A DNA stretch of 64,000 nt from CAZGIF01 sp964526045 (GCA_964526045.1 CAZGIF010000003.1:62001-126000), one strand, 5' to 3'. Counted from the first letter of the stretch, positions 11,062 through 22,250 are shown. Notes: generated by a model from the letters alone, not told the origin. Program-made: numbers and translations.

Positions 11062-11430
11062 AATGTTTTTATATAAATTTAAAAAAAAAACGATGAACCA
11101 AAAAAAGATACTTTTTGTGCTCATTTGTCAATGATGGTAATGATGTATATATTGAATGCAAGAGATTTGTAAAAAAAAAGTCAATAGTGTTTACATTATT
11201 GTAAGATATTTATAGCTTGCTTATTTTTTGAATTGAAATACATAAACAAGAAGAGTATACATACGTCATAATAAATCACCCCAACCCCTCTTTATCAAAG
11301 AGGGGCTACCAGAACACAGCTACCAGAACAACGAGATACTAGAACAAAAGCATACTAAAAAGCATCTGTTCCCTCCTTTAGCAAAGGAGGGTGGGGAGGA
11401 TTAATAACTTTATTTGTTTTCAAACTGTCC
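11062..11430. other. Intergenic region with a palindromic repeat
   Basis: About 370 bases between the start of a minus-strand gene and the start of a plus-strand gene. The first 200 bases are AT-rich and should hold the promoter for the minus-strand gene; I see no clear hexamer pair. The remainder is the repeat at 11272-11406. No RNA gene or open frame is recognised. Confidence 0.5.
11272..11406. repeat. Dispersed palindromic repeat, related type (~135 bp)
   Basis: CCCCTCTTTATCAAAGAGGGG forms one hairpin and CCCTCCTTTAGCAAAGGAGGG another. The outer ends, AAATCACCCCAACCC and GGGTGGGGAGGATTAAT, are approximate inverted repeats. Between the hairpins CTACCAGAACA occurs twice, then the diverged ATACTAGAACA. 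The plan (two C-rich/G-rich hairpins inside AT-rich terminal inverted repeats) is that of the elements at 1021 and 3776, but the sequence differs. Confidence 0.65.
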
Positions 11431-12366
11431 GTGAAAAAAGGTCATGAACATCCAGTAACTCAACAAGAATCAACAGATCAAGAAACTATTTTTCACTCAG
11501 AAAAGAATCAAGCCAGTAGTCAACAGCTTGATCAGCAAGAGATATCTCAAAAGAAGCAACAGTTTGAACAATCTGTTGTAGATTCTTCTCATCAAGAGAT
11601 GAAATGACTTGAGACACATATCTCTCTTATCGAAAACAAAGCCGAGACAACACAGCTTCGCAATGAAGTGCAAGCTTGACTTCAAAAAAATGAGTCTCCT
11701 GATCGTAGCCAAGAATATGACCAAATTCGTGCATTTTTTGCACAAGAGTGACTGACGACGACTGATTTTGAGGCGATATTTGATGTGATGATAGATGATC
11801 TTGATGATTTGGATGATGTGTTGCAGAAGATACCGTGAGTTGTCACGACCAAATCTATTGCTCGCATTATCAAACAACGTCGCCTTGAGCGTTCTCGTAC
11901 AGCAGAACAATCCAAAAAACAACATCAGACTCTTTCGGACGAACCAAGTCTGGGTCAAGAACGAACACAAGCAGTCAGTGAGATTTTTTTGTGAGAGTTG
12001 TTACAAGTCAATGGTTCAGAACTAAGCGACCAAGAATTTGTACAACAACAACTTGTCGAGCAACAACAAATCGTGGCGTATATTATAGATCACCGAGACG
12101 AGCTGGATGACAAACAAAAAGAAAAATTCAAAAAACGACTTCAAGAGATCATGGCAATGTACCTCGAATGAAAAATACTAGAAATTTATGAAATTCAGGT
12201 TGACGAAGACGGCAATATCACTATAAAAACAAAGAAGCTTGGAAAAAATAGTTGATCTGACTGAGAAGAAAGTGTGACGACGATTCCAGCGGAACTTCGA
12301 AAGAAGAACATCAAAGCATTGATGTCCATTTGATGAGAACAGGCGAATTCCAATACTAAAATGTAA
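11431..12366 (+). CDS. Gln/Glu-rich coiled-coil protein
   Basis: 311 residues from a GTG at 11431 (VKKGHEHPVTQQESTD). No ATG precedes the coding part in frame, and the frame opens right at the edge of the palindromic repeat, so the true start is uncertain. The protein is dominated by Gln, Glu, Lys and Asp with long predicted helices, and has an acidic DDLDDLDDVLQK patch near residue 125. No signal peptide or membrane segment. It lies upstream of grpE on the same strand. No known family recognised. Confidence 0.55.
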
Positions 12367-12558
12367 AGAATCCTCAGTCTCGTACCTCGACAGCTCCTTT
12401 GCAAAAGGAGCCAAATATAACAAGAATATAAGGCTCCTTTGATAAAGTACCCCTAGGGCATAAATACCCGTAGGGCATAAACACCCAGAGGGCATAAAGA
12501 GCTGCCCGCAGGGCTGAGGATAAAAAAAAACTTACTTTTATACTATATTCTATTACAA
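12367..12558. other. Intergenic hairpins upstream of grpE
   Basis: Contains a hairpin of GGCTCCTTTT type (around 12390-12410), a second partial copy near 12430, the 17-bp tandem repeat described separately, and a GCCCGCAGGGC stem near 12503-12513. Some of these may act as a terminator for the upstream gene; none is followed by a clean T run. Confidence 0.45.
12449..12499. repeat. 17-bp tandem repeat, three units
   Basis: Three consecutive units of 17 bp: 12449-12465, 12466-12482 and 12483-12499, with consensus ACCCNNAGGGCATAAAN. Each unit contains a small CCC/GGG palindrome. A related single motif (ACCCCTGCGGTATAAAT) occurs near 22120, downstream of the ATPase gene. Confidence 0.8.
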
Positions 12559-13197
12559 ATGTCTCACAAAACTGATAAAAAAAATAAACATCATGAAAAA
12601 AAACATGAAAAACAAACGAATAATCAACTAGAAGTCGATTTTGATACCACAGAAGAACTTGAAATTGATGATATTCAAGATGCAGATACTCAAAAATGAA
12701 CTGATTCGTTACAACAAGAAATAGATAAATTAGCAAAAGACCTGGCTGAGATGAATCAAATTGCAACCAAAGCACAACATGATTATATCAATCTCAAAAT
12801 GGATTTTGATTCGTATCAATCTCGTACAGAATCTAGACAAGCTGACCAAAAAATCGATACACTAACTGACGTTGTCAAAAAGTTTTTGCCATTTGTAGAG
12901 TCTTTGAGAAAGTCACTCGATACAATTTCGGAAGAAATGCGTGATCAACCTTTGGCTACGTGAGTACAAATGACATATGACAATTTTCTCAAAACACTAG
13001 AATCACTTGGAATCTCTCAAATACAAGCTTTGGGTTTGGAACCAGACTCGCTTTTACACGAACCGGTCAATGTCCAACCAGTACAAGACGAAGCTCAAAA
13101 ATGAAAAATCATAGCAGAATTTGAAAGAGGATTTGTGTATAACAAATGAGACATCAAAAAAGTAATCACTACATCAAAAGTTGTAATCTGACAATAA
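12559..13197 (+). CDS. grpE: Nucleotide exchange factor GrpE
   Basis: GrpE releases ADP from DnaK and so drives the Hsp70 cycle. 212 residues: a Lys/His-rich and acidic N-terminus, a long coiled coil (around residues 50-130), then the beta domain ending HEPVNVQPVQDEAQKGKII, VYNKGDIKKVITTSKVVIGQ, which is the GrpE C-terminal signature. Several glycines of the beta domain are TGA. dnaK is not in the window, and dnaJ lies 16 kb away. Confidence 0.88.
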
Positions 13198-13243
13198 TCA
13201 TGTTTATGTAGATTATGTACGTTTTTGCTTTTTTTCTTTGTAT

Positions 13244-14125
13244 ATGGCTGGATTTGCTGGTTTATTGGAAAATATATTTATGTGATTTGCAATTGATGCA
13301 GATACCAAGATTTTGCAAGAACTTAGCGAAGCATGAGAAACAAAAGTCTTTATCGTCAAAAAAAGTAAATATTTTATCACGCTTTGGTCACTCCCATCGC
13401 TTTTGATTGTTGTGTTGACTGGTATGGTCAACGTTTTTTTGTTTTTTACAATCAATATATTAGGAACGACCTTGCAACGACTATTGGCTATAGTTTTGGC
13501 TTCAAATATTTTTTTTTGGTTGTTTACGATTTTTAGATATCTGCATCTATACGAAAAAATCTATGGAATTTTTACGATCATGCCAGCTTCGGATCGAATT
13601 CCTATTCTCAAACAGTGAGATGATCTATTTAGACGTTTTTTTAATCAGACTATTTTTTTGGTATTGGTGTATATTCTTGTAAGTCTTGTGTTTGGTGTGT
13701 CAATTTTTCTCAACCTTGAACAAATAATTTCACCTGACTGATTGGGAGTTTTGGCTAGTCTCGTGCTGTTTTTGCGACAGTTACATCAAGTGTTTTTATT
13801 ATTGTGAAGATTTATAAATCTAGAAATGGATTTTGTTGTTGTCACAAGAGAACAACTTAAACATTACAACCAAGTAAACCTTGGATTGCAAACGACGGCT
13901 CTCGATGCAGACAAAATAAAAACCATCAAAAGTGTTACATCTTGATGGTTTAGATCGTTCTTTGATTATGGAGAGGTATTGATTTTGACAGAATGAGACG
14001 CAGTTTCACAAGCCGATATTGCTCTCACATATATCAAAAAGCCAAACACAATTGAAAAACTTATTACTGAACTCAAACAAGAATGAGATAGAATGTGAAC
14101 TGTATCAAATGTACCAAACGAATAA
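13244..14125 (+). CDS. Membrane protein with a PH-like C-terminal domain
   Basis: 293 residues. Four hydrophobic segments lie at about 50-75, 85-105, 145-170 and 180-200. The cytosolic C-terminal part contains TTALDADKIKTIKSV, SGWFRSFFDYGEVLILTEG, a pattern seen in bacterial PH-like (DUF304-type) domains: an alpha/beta strand around 'I..V..S...F..YG.V.I.T'. It lies 46 bases after grpE on the same strand. The start at 13244 is the first ATG in frame. Function unknown. Confidence 0.6.
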
Positions 14126-14189
14126 CGTAGTCTCAATTATCTACTACTTATTCTAGAGCATCTATTACATCCGCTGGAATCTTATTTGC

Positions 14190-15245
14190 TTATGCGGTAG
14201 TTTCGGTGTTCTCTTCTCGTGTAGATGCTTTTTTTAACCAACCAAGACTATCTTTCCCAAATTTTCAATCTATGAGGTCATCGTGATTATCTTCTGTAAT
14301 CTTAACTCATGCATGTGTAGCTATCAAAAGCTGAAATGATTTTGCTTTGTTTTCAACTTGTTCAGCGTAACTTAAAGAGCTGTCATTATATGGTTTTTGT
14401 TTGAGGAGATCGTGTGCCTTTGTTTGCAGTGATTTATCTTTAATGTTGTTAACATATCTTAATACTTGAGACTTTGATGCTCATCTAGAAATCTTGAAAT
14501 CTATATCTTTAGCTGAAATAGCAGTCAGGTTATCATTTTGTTCATTGTTTTCTTGTGTATGAGATATTGTAGTTATTCAGTCTTGTTCTGATGTATGTAC
14601 GAGTTTATTTGTGTCTCATTCTGCATATTGTGTATGTTGCCATATTCATCCATCACCATTAAATCTTCGATATCATGTGCCTCCTTCGTCAGGAATAAGA
14701 GGGGAGTTTCACAAAGAAAAAGTATTTCAAACTGTATAGATTGGTAAATCTATTGCGTAAATTTGTTCATCTTTTTTTAGCTGAACAGAAACTTTATTGT
14801 TTGTATAGTCAACAGCTCATACTGTTATCTTATATCCAAAATCTTCAGACGCTGTCATATTGAGTTTTTCTCAAATTTTCTCAGTATCAAAAATATTCTT
14901 TTCATCTATGTTGTTATCTGTTAGTTGTGTGCTTCATTGATTTTTTTCATTAGGAAAAATTGTGTTGTATAATAACATATACTCTTCTGCGTTTTTTTTA
15001 TCTTTGGCAGAAGATGTTTTTCTATCCAATACTCATTGATGGTGATCTTTTCGCATAATTAAGTTGGCCTTGATTTGTGGCTTATCAAAAAAACTCTTTA
15101 GCAATAGTGCTGTATTTCACTTTTCTAAGTCGTCTTTAATTTCCTGTAAATCCATTTTATTGACTATGTAATTCAAATCCGCCGCATCGACTCATCCAAT
15201 GGAATTATTCTCTTCTGTAACAATCATGTTTTCGAGTTTGCTCAT
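14190..15245 (-). CDS. Hypothetical protein (351 residues)
   Basis: 351 residues beginning MSKLENMIVTEENN. Soluble, Asp/Asn/Lys-rich, with no signal peptide or membrane segment. A central block holds YKITVGAVDYTNNKVSVQL and FSLGNSPLIPDEGG, which reads as beta strands, and the C-terminal third is helical. No family recognised. It converges with the membrane-protein gene ending at 14125; no clear terminator is seen in the 64 bases between. Confidence 0.55.
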
Positions 15246-15428
15246 CTTTTCCCCAAATCAAATAAATTCTTTGCTATAAGTATACATACAATAAGACATA
15301 TATGCAAATTTTGAGTATACTATAACGTAATGGTGTGTCAGATTTTGTTTTTCTTGTACTTGCAACATATTGCTTATTATGTATAGTATGTAATATTGGA
15401 AGAGTGTTTTTTATTATTTATACAAGCT

Positions 15429-18400
15429 ATGTGAACACAAAATAGATACAACCCACAAGAAAGAGAGGCTCATCGACAACAACGACGATTAGAACACAAA
15501 ACATATGCATTTGATATTGAAAATGAATCCAAAGAGGTTTTTTCTATTGATACGCCACCGCCAACTATTTCTTGAAAATTACACATCTGACACATATTTT
15601 CGTACACCCAAGCTGAACTTATTGCTAGATACAAACGTATGAAATGATTCAATGTTTTTTATCCTATGGGATACGACAATAACTGAATTCCTACGGAAAA
15701 TTTGGTAGAGAAAGAATTATGAATCGATATCAAAAATGTAGAGCGTAGAGACTTCATCAAGTCATGTGCAGAAATAAATAAAAAGTACAAAGAAGTATAT
15801 AAAAACCTCCGAGTAAGTTTGTGAATGTCTGTTGATCGAGATCAAAGTTATGCGACTATATCTCCTGAAGTACAACAGTTGGTACAGCAAAGATTTGTCA
15901 AAATGTTTGAAGCATGACAGATAGTTAGCAAAGAATTTCCTGCATTACGATGTACCAAAAATCAAACAACTATCGCACAAGCAGAAACAGAAGAAATTGA
16001 ATGTGATTCTTTTTATAATTATGTTCGTTTTGCTATTGAAGATGGTTGAGAAATTGTGATTGCAACAACAAGACCAGAACTTATGCCTGCATGTGTTGCT
16101 GTTGTCGTCAATCCAACTGATGCAAGATATACAAAGTTTTTATGAAAATATGCAATTACTCCCTTTGGAGATCGTGTTCTAGTTTTGTGAGATGAACTTG
16201 CTAAAATTGATAAATGAACATGAGCATTACAATGTTGTAGTTTCGGAGATGAGATTGATACACAAGTCATTATCAAAAACAACCTTCCAACCAAAATAAT
16301 CGTGAGTCGTGATGGATATATCCAAGATTCGTGAGTTGCAGAACTTGATTGATTAACTGTCTTGGAAGCAAGAGAAGCTATTGTTCCTTTGATTGAAGCT
16401 ACATGAGCAATGGTCAAAAGAGAAGCTATCAAACAGTGAATTGTTTTTTCTGAAAGAGGAAAAGTACAGGTTGAAATATTGCCAGTTCGCCAACGATTTG
16501 TCAAAATTCTTGATCAAAAAGATGCTCTCAAAAAACTCAATGACAACATGAATTGGTTCCCAACAACTATGCAAAAAAGATCAACTGACTGGATTGATAA
16601 TTTGCATCGAGATTGGAATATTTCTCGTAGTAGAAAATTTTGAATCCCTATTCCTGTATGGTTTAGTACTATAACATGAGAAATTTTTGTTCCAAATGAA
16701 AGACAGCTCAAATCATGAGCAGTAGATCCATTTGAAAATACTCCTGATATATTGCCAGACGATCATACAAATGGAGATATTATTTCAGAGACAATGGTTT
16801 TTGATACGTGGTTTACATCTTGATTGACTCCAGATATCAACCAAAGAAGTCTCGAAAGACAATGATATACCAAAAGCATACTTCCTTTTTCGTTGAGGCC
16901 TCAAGCTCATGATATTATACGTACTCGGTTGTTATACACCACAGTTCATAGTATGTACAACAGCAAAAAACCGCCATTCAAAGATGTGATGATGTCAGGT
17001 CATGTTTTGGCATGAAAATGAGAAAAAATAAGTAAATCAAAAGGAAATGCATCTTTTGAACCAGTAGAACTATTGCAAAAATATGGAGCTGATGCGACGA
17101 GATATCGAGCTTTGTCTGGTCAGTTATGAAAAGATATGGTCTTTGATAACACATCTATTGAAAATTGACAAAAATTGATAACCAAACTTCGAAACGCTCA
17201 TAGTTTCGTTGCTATGCAAACAAAAAATATTAATCAATCGACTCCAGTACCAGAGTTATATCCTACAGATGCACGAATCATCGGTTCATTGCAACAAACA
17301 ATAACAAAAATGACTGACTATCTTGATCGTTATGAATACGGACTTGCAAAGATTGCTTTTGAGGATTTCTTTTGGCATGATTTTTGTGATACATATCTAG
17401 AATATATCAAGACAAGACTCTACAAACCAGAGACTATGACCAATGGTGAACAAAAAAAACTATCTGCACAACGAACCTTGTCAGTCGTATTTTTTGCAAT
17501 TATCCGTTTGATAGCACCATATCTTCCTCATATCACAGAAGAAGTATATCAATCACTGTATGCTTCATCAGAAAATATGTCATCAATACATACAAGATCA
17601 TTTCCTACTACACAAGAGTTTCCTAATGTTGAAGACGTTGCCACTAGCTTCAAAAAAATCAAAGAGATTGTTGATGCTGTTAGATCTTACAAGACCCAAC
17701 ACCAGCTTTCTTTGGGTTCAGAACTTGATAAAATAGACATTGTGACTTCTTCAGATGCGATTGCATCTATTGAGTTATATAGAGACGATCTAATCTGAGT
17801 AACAAAAACCAAAGTTCTTAATCTACAAACGTGAAGTCATGATATTAAGATTACGCATACACAAGTCGACAGTAAACAGACTCAAAAGTCAAACCTTGAT
17901 ACACAAGTAGCTTCAGATGAAACTACTATCACAGATGAAATGGCATGACACGACACTCAAAATGTTGCATCTTGGAATGAATCAATGTGAGTAAGATGAA
18001 TTGTTATTGATGACGAATGACGTATTGGTTGTGTTCACTCCAAAAAGGATGCGACCTACCGTTTGCCATGATGACCTATCAACCAATGAGAATTTGAACA
18101 ACAAGCATTTGCTCGTGAGATGTATGAAGAGCTCTGAGTCAAAGCAAAGATGCATTCTAAAATATGGCGTACAGTAGAACATCGTTCTCGTACATCATTT
18201 CTTTATACGAATGTGTGTTTTGTTGCTACTATCAAATGAACAAAAAAATGACCTGACCTTACCGATGAAGAAATTGCAGCTTGATGTGAAACACTATGGT
18301 TGACGTACGACGAGCTTGTTGATCGTCTCAAAGATTGTGCAGTCCTTTCATATGAACAATCATTTAGAACAGCAAGAGATCTTACTCATCTAGAAAAGGC

Positions 18401-18440
18401 AAAAGATGTAATACAAGATATTTGTAATAACACAAAATAG
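15429..18440 (+). CDS. valS: Valyl-tRNA synthetase fused to a C-terminal Nudix hydrolase domain
   Basis: 1003 residues in one uninterrupted code-25 frame. The N-terminal ~810 residues are a class I synthetase that charges tRNA-Val: HIGH at 52-55 (KLHIGHIFSYTQAE), an editing domain (IVIATTRPELMPA near 220), a DWNISRSRKFGIPIPVW block, RPQAHDIIRTR, and KISKS at 533-537 in place of KMSKS. An anticodon-binding domain follows, then a polar Thr/Gln/Asp linker (about 805-845) and a complete Nudix domain with box GPINQGEFEQQAFAREMYEE at 882 onward (GX5EX7REUXEEXGU satisfied). Nudix enzymes hydrolyse nucleoside diphosphate derivatives; its role on ValRS is unknown. The Gly before and inside the box are TGA. 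Both domains are certain; that they are one polypeptide rests on the open frame. Confidence 0.9.
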
Positions 18441-18617
18441 ACGATAAAAGAAAAGATATGTCAGTACATAAAATATTTTTATACATCAAGAAGTTCTGAT
18501 GAAAACTAGTTATGTGAAATAATTTTTAAATTCTATCTGATATTTTTTCACCTTGAATAATTGGAGTTGAAAATTTAAAGTGAACATAAACGTTTATTTC
18601 TTTTTTAAAGTAAGAAA

Positions 18618-19466
18618 ATGACAAATCTTTTAGTTGCAATAAAGAATATAGTAAACAATCCAATCACAGATATAATTTCTCATTATAAAGGCTCAAATAG
18701 AGCGAATAGCATGGGAGATGCTTTAGAAGTTTATGTAAAAGATGCTTTTTGTAATTCCTTTCCTAATAATGATGAAGAGAAAGACAAGCTTTATAGCAAA
18801 AACTTTTCCTATTTAGGAAATCAAAACAATCCACCAGATATAATAATAAAAGATGGTGACGCAATTGAAGTAAAAAAAATTGAAAGTTTGAAAAGTGCTA
18901 TTTCTCTTAATAGCTCATATCCAAAAGATAAACTACATGCCGATGATTCTAGAATTACAACAGCTTGTAAAGATTCTGATGGAGGTAATTGGAAACAGAA
19001 AGACATAATTTATGTAGTTGGTGCAGCTCCACAATCAAATCTAAAATCTCTTTGGTTTGTTTATGGAGATTGTTACGCTGCGAATAGAGAAATTTATCAA
19101 AGAATATCTACAAAAATTTCAAATGGTATCAAAGAAATACCAGATGTAGAACTTATTAAAACAAACGAACTTGCAAAAGTTAAAAAGGTTGATCCTCTTG
19201 GAATAACAGATTTGAGAGTTCGTGGGATGTGGCATATAGAAAACCCAATAAAAGTTTTCAACGATTATACTCATAGTTCAGAAAATTATGAATTCTCTTT
19301 GCATGTGTTACTACTCAAAGAGAAATATTTTTCATTTCCAGAAAATGATCGTAAAACTCTTGAAACAATGGAAAATGAACAATTTAATATTTCAAGTATT
19401 GAAATAAGAGATCCAAACAATCCAGCTAAACTTTTAGAAGCTAAACTTATTTTTTATGCAAGATAA
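18618..19466 (+). CDS. Type II restriction endonuclease, NgoPII-like
   Basis: 282 residues. The N-terminus (IKNIVNNPITDIISHYKG, SNRANSMGDALEVYVKDAF) matches my memory of the NgoPII restriction enzyme family, whose founding member cuts GGCC. PPDIIIKDGDAIEVKKIE gives a PD-(D/E)XK-type core: PD..., then EVKK. The last 11 bases overlap the start of the methyltransferase gene, the usual R-M arrangement. No TGA codon occurs in the frame; glycine is written GGA or GGT. Cutting specificity is an inference from the family. Confidence 0.8.
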   Translation: MTNLLVAIKNIVNNPITDIISHYKGSNRANSMGDALEVYVKDAFCNSFPNNDEEKDKLYSKNFSYLGNQNNPPDIIIKDGDAIEVKKIESLKSAISLNSSYPKDKLHADDSRITTACKDSDGGNWKQKDIIYVVGAAPQSNLKSLWFVYGDCYAANREIYQRISTKISNGIKEIPDVELIKTNELAKVKKVDPLGITDLRVRGMWHIENPIKVFNDYTHSSENYEFSLHVLLLKEKYFSFPENDRKTLETMENEQFNISSIEIRDPNNPAKLLEAKLIFYAR

Positions 19467-20541
19467 TATGAAAATAATATCACTTTTTACAGGTGCAGGA
19501 GGTCTTGATCTCGGTTTTAAGAAAGCTGGATTTGGGACAATATGGGCAAATGAATACGATAAAACAATTTGGAATACATTTGAATATAACTTTCCAGATA
19601 CTTTTTTAGATAAAAGAAGTATTGTTGATGTTCCAACAGAAGATGTTCCTGATTGTTTAGGAATCATTGGAGGACCTCCTTGTCAAAGTTGGAGTGAGGC
19701 AGGTGCTGGAAGAGGAATAAATGATTCAAGAGGAAAACTCTTTTTTGAATATATAAGAATTCTCAAAGAAAAAGAACCTTTATTTTTTCTTGCTGAAAAT
19801 GTTTCTGGTATTTTATTACCAAGACATAAAGAAGCTTTTGAATCTATTTTAAATGAATTTAAGTCTCTAAATTATAACGTCACTTACTATCTATTAAATG
19901 CAAATGATTTTAATGTACCACAAGATAGAAAAAGAGTAATAATAGTTGGATATCATAAAAAGATGGGTAAATTATTCAAAGCTCCTGAGGCAATCTTACC
20001 AAAACCGACCTTAAAAGACGCTATATGGGATTTAAGAAGAGCAAAAGCCGCAAAAGAAAAAAATTATGCAAATGAAATAGAGAATTTACAATGTCCAAAT
20101 CATGAATATATGAATGGTGGTTTTTCTACTATTTATATGTCGAGGAATCGTGTGAGAAGTTGGGATGAGCCAAGTTTCACTATACAAGCAGGTGGTCGCC
20201 ATGCACCAATTCATCCGCAGGCTCCTAAAATGAAGTTTATTGAACAAAATAAAAGAGTCTTTGTGCCAGGAAAAGAAGATTTATATAGAAGGCTTTCTGT
20301 TCGTGAATGTGCAAGAATACAAACATTTCCAGATAAATTTATTTTTAAGTATCATAATGTAACTGATGGATATAAAATGGTAGGAAATGCAGTTCCAGTT
20401 GAATTTGCAAGACAACTAGCAAGTGTTATATACAAAGATATTTCAGAGTATTTGCAATCTCTTAAAAAAATTGAAACAAATGTTGTAAATTTGAAGAGGA
20501 AGGAAAAGGTTTTTGCAAAAGAAGAGCTTATTAGTGTTTAA
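19456..20541 (+). CDS. DNA (cytosine-5) methyltransferase
   Basis: 361 residues. C5-methyltransferase motifs in order: I SLFTGAGGLDLGF, IV GGPPCQSWSEAG with catalytic Cys near residue 76, VI ENVSG, VIII PQDRKRVIIVG, IX/X near GNAVPVEFARQLA. It methylates the cytosine of the site cut by the partner endonuclease and so protects host DNA. The start at 19456 overlaps the endonuclease gene; an ATG at 19468 is also possible. Like its partner, the frame has no TGA codon, unlike nearly all other genes here, which points to recent import from a standard-code donor. Confidence 0.92.
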   Translation: MQDNMKIISLFTGAGGLDLGFKKAGFGTIWANEYDKTIWNTFEYNFPDTFLDKRSIVDVPTEDVPDCLGIIGGPPCQSWSEAGAGRGINDSRGKLFFEYIRILKEKEPLFFLAENVSGILLPRHKEAFESILNEFKSLNYNVTYYLLNANDFNVPQDRKRVIIVGYHKKMGKLFKAPEAILPKPTLKDAIWDLRRAKAAKEKNYANEIENLQCPNHEYMNGGFSTIYMSRNRVRSWDEPSFTIQAGGRHAPIHPQAPKMKFIEQNKRVFVPGKEDLYRRLSVRECARIQTFPDKFIFKYHNVTDGYKMVGNAVPVEFARQLASVIYKDISEYLQSLKKIETNVVNLKRKEKVFAKEELISV

Positions 20542-20558
20542 TTTATACTTTAATAACA

Positions 20559-22046
20559 ATGAGGCTTACAAAACTTGAAGTTAGAAATTTCCGTCACATT
20601 AGAAATCAAGAAATTGAATTCGGTGATAAGTTAACAGCAATCTCAGGACAAAACAGTACTGGGAAAACTTCTTTATTATGATGGATTGCTCAAGCATGTA
20701 AGTACAAAGGTAAAATTAAAACAATTACAGGGAAAAGCTTTCAAGAGAAATATTCTGAAATTTTTCGTTTTTGTCATGAAAAAGACTATTTAAATACATA
20801 TGATGTGAAATTATTTTATGAGGAAGGTCAAAAAGAATCATACAAAGTAATGAAAACTAGACATGTAAAAGAAACTCAAAAAGGACCAGAAAGATATAGA
20901 ATAGACTATGATGGAAGAGGAAATCCACTAAATTTTCCTATCATTTATCTTGGTCTAAAAAGACTTATTCCATTGGCAACAGAAAGAAATATCTCATTGA
21001 ATGAAGTACAACTTAATTTATCAGAAAGTAATTACTATTCAAAAATTTCAAAAGAAATACTTATCTTACTTGATAGAAATATTTCATCAGAAGGAATAAA
21101 GTCAACAAATAAAGAAAATTTATCTATGAAAACAAATAACTATGGACATCTAGGTAACTCAGCAGGTCAAGATAATATTGGGCAAATAATTTCTGCACTA
21201 ATTTCTTTTATGAGACTAAAAAATAAACAAAAAGAAGAATATCAAGGAGGTGTTCTTTTGATTGATGAAATTGATGCAACTTTATATGCAGGATCTCAAA
21301 TAAAGTTAATTGAAAATCTTTTTAAATTTGCTAGAGATTATAAAATACAAATTATTTTTACTACTCATTCAATTGAGATCTTAGAATTTATTTCAGAAAA
21401 AGCTGGAGAAGATTCAAAAATAAATTTTCTAGAGTTGAAAAATGGGACAATAGAAAATATCATAAATCCTGCAATTCATAGAATCAAAAATAAAATAAAA
21501 GTACAAATTGGTAAAAAAGAAAGTGTTATTAAAACTTCTTTTTTATGTGAAGATAAAGTAACTGAATTATGGTTTAAGAACTTACTTAATGGTACTAGTT
21601 ATAAAAGTGAAATCAGTGTCTCAAATGGACCATTTCCAGAGTGAACGCTTGTAGAAATGGCTAATTCCAAAAGTCCAATATTTAAAGATGTTTTTTTTGT
21701 ATTAGACGGAGATTGTAAAAAGAAATATCAAAAATTGCCACAAAAAACAATAATCCTTCCTGGAGAATTTAGACCAGAATCAATGTTTTTTGATTTTCTG
21801 AAAAACCTATCTGATCATGATCATTTTTGGAATGAAGAAAGAAATTTCACTAAACAAACATGTTTTCAAAACTATCAAACAGAAAACCACGATAAGTGAG
21901 TTATCAAAAGATGGTTCCAAGATAAAGAGTTTTCTGACTTTTTTGGAAGAGGATATGCAAAATTATTTAACAAGTGGAGAAGGGAAAATGAAGAAGAAAT
22001 TATAAAGTTTCATGAGCAACTTGATAAAATAATGAAATCAGAATAA
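20559..22046 (+). CDS. AAA15/OLD-like ATPase with a TOPRIM-type C-terminus
   Basis: 495 residues. Walker A GQNSTGKTS lies near residues 30-38, Walker B GGVLLIDEIDATLYA near 230-245, and IIFTTHSIEILEF is the ABC-type H-loop. The C-terminal part has FLCEDKVTELWFKNLL (TOPRIM-like acidic start) and VFFVLDGDCK (DxD), as in OLD-family nucleases. Such proteins often act in phage defence; this one follows the R-M pair by 17 bases. Only three in-frame TGA codons occur (20679, 21642, 21897) against many GGA and GGT. I read it as glycine-recoded but younger in this genome than its neighbours. OLD-like nuclease activity is an inference. Confidence 0.75.
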
Positions 22047-22049
22047 GGT

Positions 22050-22098
22050 GTTTTCAAAAATAGAATTCACCCAAAAATCCTCCTTTATTTTTGAAAAC
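22050..22098. repeat. 13-bp perfect inverted repeat at the end of the R-M/ATPase block
   Basis: GTTTTCAAAAATA (22050-22062) and TATTTTTGAAAAC (22086-22098) are exact inverted copies 23 bases apart, 4 bases after the ATPase stop codon. No T run follows on the plus strand, so it is a weak terminator at best. I did not find a matching copy upstream of the endonuclease gene. Confidence 0.6.
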
Positions 22099-22172
22099 GA
22101 AAAAAATGACTAACGGGAATACCCCTGCGGTATAAATTTTTCAAACAATAAGGCATAATAGACAAAAAAAAT

Positions 22173-22207
22173 AAAAAAAAGAGCTGAATACTCAGCTCTT
22201 TTTTTTT
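22173..22207. terminator. Bidirectional intrinsic terminator
   Basis: GAGCTGA (22181-22187) pairs with TCAGCTC (22192-22198) around a 4-base loop, with A run left and T run right. It separates the ATPase gene from the minus-strand YceI-like gene. Confidence 0.85.
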
Positions 22208-22250
22208 GTAATCATAACTTGTATTACTCTAACTTTTTCTATAATCTTTT

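Noticed and set aside
11497..11970. Minus-strand frame of 157 codons
   Set aside because: Antisense to the coiled-coil gene, Cys/Leu-rich as expected of a reversed Gln/Glu-rich frame.
12449..12499. CRISPR array
   Set aside because: The 17-bp units are directly adjacent with no spacers, and no cas gene is near.
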